A stretch of DNA of 15,585 bases from Caldifarciminota bacterium (GTDB taxonomy: Bacteria; Hydrothermota; Hydrothermia; B15-G9). This document shows, piece after piece, positions 7,453 to 13,387 of the stretch. The stretch covers positions 1 to 15,585 of the forward strand of contig JAMOPK010000126.1 in assembly GCA_027064565.1 (NCBI GenBank). The letters run 5' to 3'. How positions within the stretch are numbered: position 1 is the first letter of the stretch; each line of letters begins with the position of its first letter. Both the position numbers and the translations under genes were made by a program. Under the pieces are notes generated by a model. The model was given only the letters and a program-made list of their open reading frames with translations. It had not been told where the DNA came from and searched no databases.

Positions 7453-8448
7453 TCAGTTCATGTCCGCTTTCAGGATGTAAAGCGGGGATTCCTTAAGGCT
7501 TGCGATGGAAAACCCCTCGATCTCGTCGAGGATCTCGATGCGTTTCATCCCTTCGCTTATCGCCGTCTCGACGATATGCACGAAAAGCACGGCGCCCGCC
7601 TGAACGCCCATGGCTTCCGGATCGACGTCCTCGATGAGGATGTGGACGACGCTGTCGAATTTCATAACCACTGCCACCGCCACAGGCCAGCTGTCCGCTT
7701 TGAGGTAAAATATCTCGAACGCCCCGCGATTTGAGAGAACCCTTGCGCTCTCCCGCAGGAACGCTTCCACGCCGAGATCGACCTCTTTGCCGAGCAGCTG
7801 CATCATGTGAAACAGCTTGTCGAGAGCCGAATCCATTTCCTGGGGTTTGTTCACCCTGAGGATCTCCATATCCGCAAGTCGATGCGCCCGTTTGACCCAT
7901 CTGGTGAATTTCTTTCTGTCAGCTGGCTTGAGCGAAAGTATCAGCTCGTCCATTGAGCCGGGGAGTTCAAGATATGGGAGGGTTGCGACCTCTTCTTTCT
8001 CCATCGCGATGCCCATTTCCTTAAGGCTTTTCTCAAGCGGCCAGATGTTGGGGGAGATGGACATCATGGGCCCAAGCCTGAGATGAACTGACTCGCCAAC
8101 ATAGTTCCCCCTCATCAGCCTGAGCATTTCGGATATGCTCTCGTTCCGGTGTTTCTGATCGATGATGAAATCGTAATGCCCAAATCCATGCCATGATGGG
8201 AACTCGATTGTAACCTCACCGTTCACCCTGCTTGCGACGAGCGGGATGATTCCGACCAATCGCGAGGCCTCGTCCCTGATCTCAAACAGGTTCAGCTCTT
8301 CGTCCTTTGCGAAATAGTCGTAGGTGAGGCCGAGCCAGCAGGAAGTCATGAATGCATTTTGGTAGTTGAGGCTTTTCAGGAGGGCTGTCCACTCCTCCAC
8401 AAGGTCCCAAAATTTCTCAGGTTCGTTCCACCGTTTTATGGATACCAT
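7453..8448 (-). CDS. GNAT-family acyltransferase of the CelD/BioF2-like type (Acetyltransf_6)
   Basis: This 331-residue protein appears to have two GNAT-like halves, as in the Acetyltransf_6/CelD and FemAB-like group. That group transfers acyl groups to polysaccharides, peptidoglycan or other envelope substrates. Seen directly: an N-terminal region with ELNLFEIRDEASRLVGIIPLV (about 51-71); a central Leu-rich line PYLELPGSMDELILSLK (158-174) followed by the basic helix DRKKFTRWVKRAHR (177-190), a hallmark of the family; and a C-terminal AGAVLFVHIVETAISEGMKRIEIL segment (284-307) with a typical acceptor/CoA-binding layout. No signal peptide or membrane helix is evident, so it acts in the cytosol. 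The substrate cannot be told. No Shine-Dalgarno is visible before the ATG. It heads the operon that continues through the PUA-like gene, tilS, hpt and ftsH. Confidence 0.7.
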   Translation of the reverse strand: MVSIKRWNEPEKFWDLVEEWTALLKSLNYQNAFMTSCWLGLTYDYFAKDEELNLFEIRDEASRLVGIIPLVASRVNGEVTIEFPSWHGFGHYDFIIDQKHRNESISEMLRLMRGNYVGESVHLRLGPMMSISPNIWPLEKSLKEMGIAMEKEEVATLPYLELPGSMDELILSLKPADRKKFTRWVKRAHRLADMEILRVNKPQEMDSALDKLFHMMQLLGKEVDLGVEAFLRESARVLSNRGAFEIFYLKADSWPVAVAVVMKFDSVVHILIEDVDPEAMGVQAGAVLFVHIVETAISEGMKRIEILDEIEGFSIASLKESPLYILKADMN

Positions 8449-8458
8449 ATTTGTGACT

Positions 8459-8488
8459 ATTATTGAGCATCCAGAACGTTTTTCGCAA
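8459..8488 (-). promoter_or_regulatory. Likely promoter of the GNAT-PUA-tilS-hpt-ftsH operon
   Basis: On the minus strand, TTGCGA (8488-8483) and AATAAT (8464-8459) are spaced by 18 bp. The predicted start of transcription is near 8452, only about 4 nt before the ATG at 8448, which also lacks a Shine-Dalgarno. A leaderless mRNA is implied if this promoter is the real one. Confidence 0.4.
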
Positions 8489-8497
8489 GCTTCCGAA

Positions 8498-8566
8498 TTG
8501 ACTCATCAAAAATCTATACGAAATGGTATTCGTTGGCTCAGTTAAAATCCTATATGAAATGCTTTA
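8498..8566. repeat. Two imperfect direct repeats upstream of the minus-strand operon
   Basis: Units at 8498-8530 and 8533-8566 repeat with a 35-bp period. Both follow the pattern TTG-R-CTCA, then AAAATC, TATA and GAAATG, with scattered substitutions and one inserted base. The first copy also contains the 16-nt inverted repeat ACGAAATGGTATTCGT (8518-8533). They lie just behind the -35 box at 8488 and could bind a regulator, or be an old local duplication. Confidence 0.5.
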
Positions 8567-8601
8567 TCCCCTTCCCCGGATCACAGCTGGAAAGAGGGGA
8601 T
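8566..8601 (+). other. Stem-loop in the intergenic region
   Basis: ATCCCC (8566-8571) plus TTCC (8572-8575) pairs with GGAA (8589-8592) plus GGGGAT (8596-8601), giving 10 bp with an AGA bulge and a 13-nt loop. No T run follows, so it is not an obvious terminator. Its role is unknown. Confidence 0.35.
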
Positions 8602-8800
8602 CAAATTGGTTGATAAGGAGTTGGATCTTATGATTTAGGAAGAAGCTGACGATGATTATATAGGAAGGCAACCACAAAGAAAGAGAAGTCCCACTCGCTA
8701 ACCGAATTTGGGCGATGGAAAGGATGGAGTGACTCACTTTCAGGACGTCGTAACCCCTTTATTCCGTGAATCTTTCTTAAATCCAACTGTTAAAGCCAGG

Positions 8801-8830
8801 AAAAAGGGGCGTGGCACTCCCCCAATTTTT
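8801..8830 (-). terminator. Terminator behind nadE, symmetric on both strands
   Basis: AAAAAGGGG (8801-8809) and CCCC followed by AATTTTT (8820-8830) enclose a short loop. Read from nadE on the minus strand, the GC stem is followed by TTTTT. The left arm and loop share 15 nt (AAAAAGGGGCGTGGC) with the asnS terminator at 14708-14722. Confidence 0.5.
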
Positions 8831-8848
8831 CCCCTGTGGCTCTGATTT

Positions 8849-9700
8849 TCAGTTCCTTTCCACCGGGTAACGCCAGTCTTTGTCAAGGCACATCTTTGAG
8901 ATCCGGGTTATCGTTGGCGGTTTCCGTTTGTGTTCGTTACGGATGACGCGCTGATAGACGTCGTTCACTGCTTCCTGCGGGATGTTCAGGTATTCGGAGA
9001 CCTCCCTCACCGACATCTCGAGGTCCACGAGTGCATAGAGCACCGAATCGATCTCCCGATAAGTGTGGCCGAGTTCCTCTTCATCGGTCTGCCCCTTCCA
9101 CAGTCCGGCTGATGGCGCTTTGCGGATGATCTCGGTGGGAATGCCGAGAAATTCCGCGAGTTGCCAGACCTGTGTCTTGTAAAGGTCTCCGATGGGGTAG
9201 ATGTCGGCCGCCATGTCCCCGTATTTCGTGCCGTATCCAAGGAGAAGCTCGGTCTTGTTTGACGTCCCGATGACGATTTTGTTCTCAAGGTTGGCGTAGA
9301 TGTAATTGATGATCATTCTGATCCTCGGCTTGACGTTGGCGATGGCGAGACGACGTGCCCATTCTGGAAAATCTCCTTCGGGGAACACCGATGTAAACCA
9401 CTCCACCGCACCATTTATCGGTATCTCCAGATATCGTACTCCGAGCTGGTTTACGAGGGTGTGGGCATCGCGGATGTCCTGTTCCGGGGAGACCCCTTCT
9501 TCGGGCATTATTATGGCGAGCACGTCCTTGCCGAGGGCCAGATGTGCCAGCTTGAGCACGAGGGACGAGTCTATGCCGCCGGAGAGGGCCACAACGCCGC
9601 CCTTTGCCCCGATCTTTTCGATTCTTGTCCTGATGGACTTCACGATGATGTCCCGTATCAGGGGCAACTCGCTGTCTTCGAGCAGGATATCGGATATCAT
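8849..9700 (-). CDS. nadE: NH3-dependent NAD+ synthetase
   Basis: NadE amidates nicotinic acid adenine dinucleotide to NAD+ using ATP. The 283-residue protein is the short form, with no N-terminal nitrilase/glutaminase domain, so it should use free ammonia. Seen directly: the PP-loop SGGIDSS at 40-46 that binds the AMP/pyrophosphate group, GTSNKTE at 145-151, GYGTKYGD at 155-162, and APSAGLWKGQTDEEELG at 195-211, a conserved P2/loop block. The C-terminal HKRKPP is typical. The start overlaps the stop of the upstream membrane-protein gene by 4 nt (ATGA), and GGAGGGAG lies just ahead, so translational coupling is likely. A terminator follows about 20 bp after the stop. It is the last gene of the sucC operon. 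Confidence 0.96.
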   Translation of the reverse strand: MISDILLEDSELPLIRDIIVKSIRTRIEKIGAKGGVVALSGGIDSSLVLKLAHLALGKDVLAIIMPEEGVSPEQDIRDAHTLVNQLGVRYLEIPINGAVEWFTSVFPEGDFPEWARRLAIANVKPRIRMIINYIYANLENKIVIGTSNKTELLLGYGTKYGDMAADIYPIGDLYKTQVWQLAEFLGIPTEIIRKAPSAGLWKGQTDEEELGHTYREIDSVLYALVDLEMSVREVSEYLNIPQEAVNDVYQRVIRNEHKRKPPTITRISKMCLDKDWRYPVERN

Positions 9701-10233
9701 TCTCCCTCCAATTTCAGGGGATAAACCCTTCGGTATCGGTAAAGGATCGAAAGCTGTTTCTCCCGGAGCCGGTATTCGCCGTGGACGATGTCATAGAGCC
9801 AGCCAGCGAAGTTCAACCCGACACCTGCACCGAAGATCATCAGGTTCACTTTGATTTTTTCTATGTTGATGTCTTCCACCGATTCCGGTATCCCGGAACA
9901 AATCGAGTAGCCTATCAACCAATAACCAAACATCCGCAAGGCCATAATGCCCAATCCACTTCTGGAATCGTAAGTTACAAAATGGGTGTAGCCCGGCAGG
10001 AGAAGCGACCACATCCGGTCTTCGTTGGTGAGCCTCAGCTGGAGATATTTGAACTCATCGTAACTCATGGAATCAGGCAGGATGGGCAGGATATTGAAGG
10101 TCGTGAAGGTGTCGGGCTTCGTCAGAAGCAGTGCGGTCGATGAATCCCTGACCACGATCCGGTAATTGCGCTGTCCGTTGGTCGGGAAAGACGTCGATAC
10201 GCCGATGATTAAAACTATTATCCCTGTAAGCAT
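9697..10233 (-). CDS. Small membrane protein, possibly DUF5683-like
   Basis: I do not recognise this protein with certainty. The 178-residue product begins with a hydrophobic signal-like stretch MLTGIIVLIIGVSTSFP, followed by a polar extracytoplasmic-looking part. It then has the line LLPGYTHFVTYDSRSGLGIM (about 78-97), a hydrophobic segment MFGYWLIGYSIC (about 101-112), and a last helix VNLMIFGAGVGLNFAGWLYDIVHGEY (about 129-154). The order 'LLPG...' , two membrane segments and a final 'YDivhgey' resembles the DUF5683 layout (PG-x-GQ-Y, then a terminal helix ending in a D-x-Y pattern), but this is inferred by eye. A GTG at 10242 is possible. I prefer ATG 10233, which starts 1 nt after the sucC stop and has GGGGTG 6 nt upstream. 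Its 3' end overlaps nadE by 4 nt. Confidence 0.6.
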   Translation of the reverse strand: MLTGIIVLIIGVSTSFPTNGQRNYRIVVRDSSTALLLTKPDTFTTFNILPILPDSMSYDEFKYLQLRLTNEDRMWSLLLPGYTHFVTYDSRSGLGIMALRMFGYWLIGYSICSGIPESVEDINIEKIKVNLMIFGAGVGLNFAGWLYDIVHGEYRLREKQLSILYRYRRVYPLKLEGE

Positions 10234-10234
10234 C

Positions 10235-11380
10235 TCAGACACCCCTATTGGCCAGTTCTATTGCCTTTCTGGCGCCTTCGGACATGGTTTCAGCGGTGAC
10301 GAGGGGAAGTCCAGAGTTCTCCAACATTTCCCTCGCTATGTCTTCGTTGGTTCCGGTCAATCTGACCACCACAGGAACGGGAACCTGCATCTGAGAGAAG
10401 GCCTCGATAAGTCCCTTTGCGACGTCGTCACAGCGTGTGATTCCGCCGAATATGTTGATGTAGATCGACCTCACGTTTTTGTCCCTCAGGATCAGCTCCA
10501 TTGCCTTCAGGACCTTCTCCGGTCTGGAACTGCCGCCGACATCGAGGAAGTTGGCGGGTTCGCCGCCGTAGTGTTTGATGATGTCCATGGTCGCCATTGC
10601 AAGGCCGGCCCCGTTGACACAGCAGCCAATATAGCCGTCAAGTTTCACGTAGGAAAGCCCGGCTTCCTTCGCCTCAAGCTCGGTGGGATCCTCGTAATCC
10701 ATGTCCCTCAGCGCTTCGAGGTCGGGATGGCGGTAAAGCGCGTTATCGTCAGCAATGATTTTGGCATCCAGAGCAAGCAGTTCGCCTTCTTTCGTTGTGA
10801 CAAGCGGGTTGATCTCCGCAAGCTGTGCATCGACGGACTGAAAGGCCCTGTAAAGTTTCATCAGGATGCCGGAGGCCTTCAGCGCCTGACCGGGGTCATC
10901 GAAAATTTTGAAAGCTAACTGCCTTGCCTGATACGGCTGGAGTCCGGATACCGGATCGATGGTCAGCATGTGGATGGCTTCGGGTTTCGTCCTTGCGACC
11001 TCCTCAATGTCAACTCCACCTTCAGCGGACACCATAAACACGGGTTTCTGGCTCTTTCTGTCCATAACGACGCCCACGTAAAACTCCCTGTCGATGTTCG
11101 CCGCCTCCTCGATGATCACCTTTTTGACCTCGATGCCCTTTATTTTCATGCCGATGATGTTGCGGGCGTGCTGGATGGCTTCCTCGCGGCTCCTGGCCAG
11201 TTTAACCCCGCCTGCCTTGCCCCTGCCGCCAACCGGCACCTGTGCCTTGATGACAACGGGCAGCTTGAACTCATCGATTTTCTCCTCAACTTCCTCGACG
11301 CTTTTAGCAAGGACCCATTTCTGCAAGGGAATGCCGTATTCGGAAAGAACCTTTTTGGATGCATATTCGAGAAGTTTCAT
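10235..11380 (-). CDS. sucC: Succinyl-CoA synthetase (ADP-forming), beta subunit
   Basis: SucC is the beta subunit of succinate--CoA ligase, which couples succinyl-CoA and succinate with substrate-level ATP or GTP formation in the TCA cycle. The 381-residue protein has an ATP-grasp domain (about 1-235) with GGRGKAGGVK at 51-60 and EINPLV at 189-194, and a flavodoxin-like C-terminal domain with GCCVNGAGLAM at 252-262, LDVGG at 279-283 and NIFGGITRCDDVAKG at 309-323. AGGAGGAG at 11387-11394 lies 6 nt before the ATG. A malate--CoA ligase subunit is a less likely reading. The alpha subunit gene sucD, normally directly downstream, is missing here. A small membrane protein gene follows after 1 nt, then nadE. 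Confidence 0.93.
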   Translation of the reverse strand: MKLLEYASKKVLSEYGIPLQKWVLAKSVEEVEEKIDEFKLPVVIKAQVPVGGRGKAGGVKLARSREEAIQHARNIIGMKIKGIEVKKVIIEEAANIDREFYVGVVMDRKSQKPVFMVSAEGGVDIEEVARTKPEAIHMLTIDPVSGLQPYQARQLAFKIFDDPGQALKASGILMKLYRAFQSVDAQLAEINPLVTTKEGELLALDAKIIADDNALYRHPDLEALRDMDYEDPTELEAKEAGLSYVKLDGYIGCCVNGAGLAMATMDIIKHYGGEPANFLDVGGSSRPEKVLKAMELILRDKNVRSIYINIFGGITRCDDVAKGLIEAFSQMQVPVPVVVRLTGTNEDIAREMLENSGLPLVTAETMSEGARKAIELANRGV

Positions 11381-11422
11381 TGATTTCTCCTCCTGATTGG
11401 TTTTTCCAAGTGGCTGTATTTT

Positions 11423-11451
11423 ATTCTAATCAATCGACATGTGGTTTTCAA
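11423..11451 (-). promoter_or_regulatory. Likely promoter of the sucC operon
   Basis: On the minus strand, TTGAAA (11451-11446) and TAGAAT (11428-11423) are spaced by exactly 17 bp. Transcription would start near 11416, leaving a leader of about 36 nt with a good ribosome binding site. The 27-nt repeat begins 8 bp behind the -35 box. Confidence 0.55.
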
Positions 11452-11459
11452 AAGTGTGG

Positions 11460-11486
11460 GGCTATTGGCCGTTTGCTTTGTGGTGG
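11460..11486. repeat. 27-nt dispersed repeat, copy 1
   Basis: This block starts GGCTATTGGCCGTTTG and ends GTGGTGG. An exact copy occurs at 14878-14904 in the same orientation, also in a gap between genes. Bases outside the 27 nt differ between the copies. No reading frame is shared across the copies, so the unit is not protein-coding. Its origin is unknown. Confidence 0.7.
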
Positions 11487-11642
11487 TGAACATAACTGAC
11501 GGATTATCAGCAAGATATAATTTGTAAATCTGCCTTAATTTCTTTGCATAACTTATCATTTTTACCGTCATTCCGCCTGCTGCCATCGCTTCATCAATCC
11601 TCGCTATCTCTCACGAGGTATCCTTTACTCCATGTTCCATCT

Positions 11643-11720
11643 CTCTGTGTTCACCGTGTCCCTGTGTGATTTTTATTTCGTTTTCACACGGAGACACATA
11701 GGGCACAGAGAAATAAAAAT
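11643..11720. repeat. Imperfect 68-bp inverted repeat with flanking complementary A/T arms
   Basis: Paired blocks, from the outside in, are CTCTGTG (11643-11649) with CACAGAG (11704-11710), GTGTC (11656-11660) with GACAC (11693-11697), and CTGTGTGA (11662-11669) with TCACACGG (11684-11691, one wobble). The loop stretch ATTTTTATTTC (11669-11679) is also perfectly complementary to GAAATAAAAAT (11710-11720). This lets the element fold in an alternative way. The sequence style (runs of 'CTCTGTGT' arms) resembles dispersed intergenic repeats, but only one copy is in the window. It lies between the divergent sucC and hydrolase genes. Confidence 0.55.
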
Positions 11721-11757
11721 TTCTATCACGAACAAAACGGCAAATAGCCCTGACGCA

Positions 11758-11786
11758 TTGATTTTTATTTAGACATACATCAAAAT
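11758..11786 (+). promoter_or_regulatory. Possible promoter of the secreted hydrolase gene
   Basis: TTGATT (11758-11763) and CAAAAT (11781-11786) are 17 bp apart. Transcription would start near 11793, ahead of GGGAGG at 11807-11812. The -10 box is weak and lies in the tandem repeat. Confidence 0.35.
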
Positions 11787-11803
11787 AGACGTGCGTCAAA
11801 ATG
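11772..11803. repeat. Tandem 16-bp repeat upstream of the hydrolase gene
   Basis: GACATACATCAAAATA (11772-11787) is followed at once by GACGTGCGTCAAAATG (11788-11803). They match at 12 of 16 positions, and all four differences are A in the first copy and G in the second. The pair covers the likely -10 region and transcript start. Confidence 0.5.
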
Positions 11804-11806
11804 ATC

Positions 11807-11812
11807 GGGAGG
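11807..11812 (+). promoter_or_regulatory. Ribosome binding site that decides the start of the hydrolase gene
   Basis: GGGAGG lies 9 nt before the ATG at 11822 and inside any frame begun at the earlier ATG 11801, which has no such site. This favours the start at 11822. Confidence 0.55.
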
Positions 11813-11821
11813 TGCGGAGTC

Positions 11822-13318
11822 ATGGTTGCATTTGCCTTGATTGCGTCCCTGTTGTTAGCCCCGGATTCCGGGCGATATGTCATCAGGATGGGCGATAAGA
11901 TCGTTGGCGAGGAGCATTTTCGGGTGAACGGCACCACGATTGCCTCACACGTTGAGCTGAATGCGAGAGGAAAATCCGTAGAAATGGACGTGACTTATGA
12001 AACGAGCCGTTATGGGCTTAGAAACTACGTGCTGGAAGCCACGGTGAACGGTTCACATCAAAAAGTTGTCGCAAAACTCAGCGGTAGCTATCTCAACGAG
12101 GAGGTCTATGTTGATGGGCAGAAAAAGCTGAGCAAGAGCGAGAAAGTGGATCCACCGGTTTACGTGCTGGACAACAACTTGCCCTCTCAGATAGCGTTGC
12201 TCCTCAAAGTCCTGCCTGAGAAAGGCAAGATCAGGGTGTGGGTGCCTCAGGCGGCCAGTTTTGTGGATGTGAAAGTGCTCAAACGGGGAAAGGGCGAGAT
12301 CGTCGATACAACCGGGCACAGTATCGTCACGGACGTGGTCACGATAGCGCCGGGCGGTTACGTGCGGTATGACATCTACTACCGCGGAGACACGATGTTC
12401 CTTGCTTCTGCGCTCAAAGGCAGGATGTTGATCTCCCTCAACGGGCAGTATGAGCTTAAAAAGCGTGGCAAACCGGGATACAGGGTAAAGAAATTCTCGG
12501 TCAGGTTGCCCGGCGGCAAAGTCAAAGGTGAGTTCGACCTTCCCGATGGGGAGATCAAAGGCGTTGTGATGCTCATAGCCGGGTCTGGCGATGTTGATAG
12601 GCACGAGATCGGGGTCTTCGACGACATCACGGATTGCCTCACAGGGGATGGCTGGGCGGTTGCCCGTTACGACAAGCCCGGCACAGGCAAAAGTTTCAAG
12701 CCTGAGGGGCCGGTTGGGCTGGAGCTTCTTGTCGAGGCCGCCGAATCGGTCTTTGCCGAAGTCACGAGACAGTTCCCGAATGCCAGACATTTCGTTCTGG
12801 GCCATTCGGAAGGCGGCGAAATAGCGCTCATCCTCGCCAGCCGCCACGATGTGGATGGTTTGATGCTCCTTGCTGCCCCCGCCTCACCGCTGGATTCCCT
12901 GCTTATCGGGCAGATCAGGCGGCTCATGACAGCGGCGAACATGATGGATTCCACAGCCCTCGACAGCCTGATTGGCGCCCTGAGTGCCGGATTGGATTCC
13001 GTCAGAAAAGGCGAGATCAAAGGCGATTACGTGGAGCTCCCTGTCATTGGGCAGACGCCTGTGATATGGCTGAAACAGCATATGGCTGTCCATCCCGTTC
13101 AGGTTGCTGAGTCGCTGAACGTTCCGGTTCTGCTGGTCTATGGAGAGGATGACCTTCAAGTTCCCGTCACTGAGATGGAGAAGTTGGAGAGGGCGCTGAA
13201 AGGCCATTCCGATGTCGTCGCCAAGGTTTTGAGCGGCAACACCCACTTTTTCGAGGACAGGCAGGCGCTCTGCAACGTTCTGAAAAGCTGGCTGGACAAC
13301 AGGATTGACAGCAGATGA
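11822..13318 (+). CDS. Secreted two-domain alpha/beta hydrolase (serine esterase-like)
   Basis: This 498-residue protein has a short signal-like N-terminus (MVAFALIASLLLAPDSG). A beta-rich domain of about 200 residues follows that I cannot assign to a family with confidence. From about residue 235 there is an alpha/beta hydrolase. It has the oxyanion/strand motif AGSGDVDR at 253-260, YDKPGTGKSF further on, the nucleophile elbow GHSEGG at 327-332 (Ser329), a probable catalytic acid in GEDD at 441-444, and His475 in GNTHFF, in the right order and spacing for a triad. The AGSG-x-x-DR pattern fits a group of bacterial hydrolases with PGSGP-x-DRD signatures. The substrate is unknown. An in-frame ATG at 11801 would add MIGRCGV, which gives a better positively charged signal-peptide start but has no ribosome binding site. 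No terminator is evident before asnS. Confidence 0.75.
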   Translation: MVAFALIASLLLAPDSGRYVIRMGDKIVGEEHFRVNGTTIASHVELNARGKSVEMDVTYETSRYGLRNYVLEATVNGSHQKVVAKLSGSYLNEEVYVDGQKKLSKSEKVDPPVYVLDNNLPSQIALLLKVLPEKGKIRVWVPQAASFVDVKVLKRGKGEIVDTTGHSIVTDVVTIAPGGYVRYDIYYRGDTMFLASALKGRMLISLNGQYELKKRGKPGYRVKKFSVRLPGGKVKGEFDLPDGEIKGVVMLIAGSGDVDRHEIGVFDDITDCLTGDGWAVARYDKPGTGKSFKPEGPVGLELLVEAAESVFAEVTRQFPNARHFVLGHSEGGEIALILASRHDVDGLMLLAAPASPLDSLLIGQIRRLMTAANMMDSTALDSLIGALSAGLDSVRKGEIKGDYVELPVIGQTPVIWLKQHMAVHPVQVAESLNVPVLLVYGEDDLQVPVTEMEKLERALKGHSDVVAKVLSGNTHFFEDRQALCNVLKSWLDNRIDSR

Positions 13319-13326
13319 GCCTGATT

Positions 13327-13356
13327 CCATGCATGTAGCCGAAAATCCTTGCATGG
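13327..13356. other. Inverted repeat over the asnS promoter
   Basis: CCATGCA (13327-13333) and TGCATGG (13350-13356) are perfect 7-bp inverted arms separated by 16 nt. The right arm covers the proposed -35 box of asnS (13349-13354). This could be a repressor or activator site, or a hairpin at the end of the hydrolase mRNA. No T run follows. Confidence 0.4.
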
Positions 13357-13377
13357 CAGTGAGTTTGTCGATAAAAT
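13349..13377 (+). promoter_or_regulatory. Likely promoter of asnS
   Basis: TTGCAT (13349-13354) and TAAAAT (13372-13377) are spaced by 17 bp. The predicted transcript start near 13384 is only about 4 nt before the ATG at 13388, and no ribosome binding site is present. Confidence 0.45.
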
Positions 13378-13387
13378 ATCCGCCACT

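Larger units (their letters stand above)
8449..8848. other. 400-bp intergenic region without a convincing gene
   Basis: The region holds the operon promoter (8459-8488), two imperfect direct repeats (8498-8566), a stem-loop (8566-8601) and a bidirectional terminator (8801-8830). Between them, a plus-strand frame from TTG at 8606 is preceded by AGAGGGG but is broken by TAG at 8636 and TAA at 8699 before ending at 8845. I do not call it a gene. Confidence 0.6.

Noticed and set aside
12053..12847. Minus-strand frame of 264 codons opposite the secreted hydrolase
   Set aside because: The plus strand carries the hydrolase triad and a ribosome binding site. The minus frame has neither.
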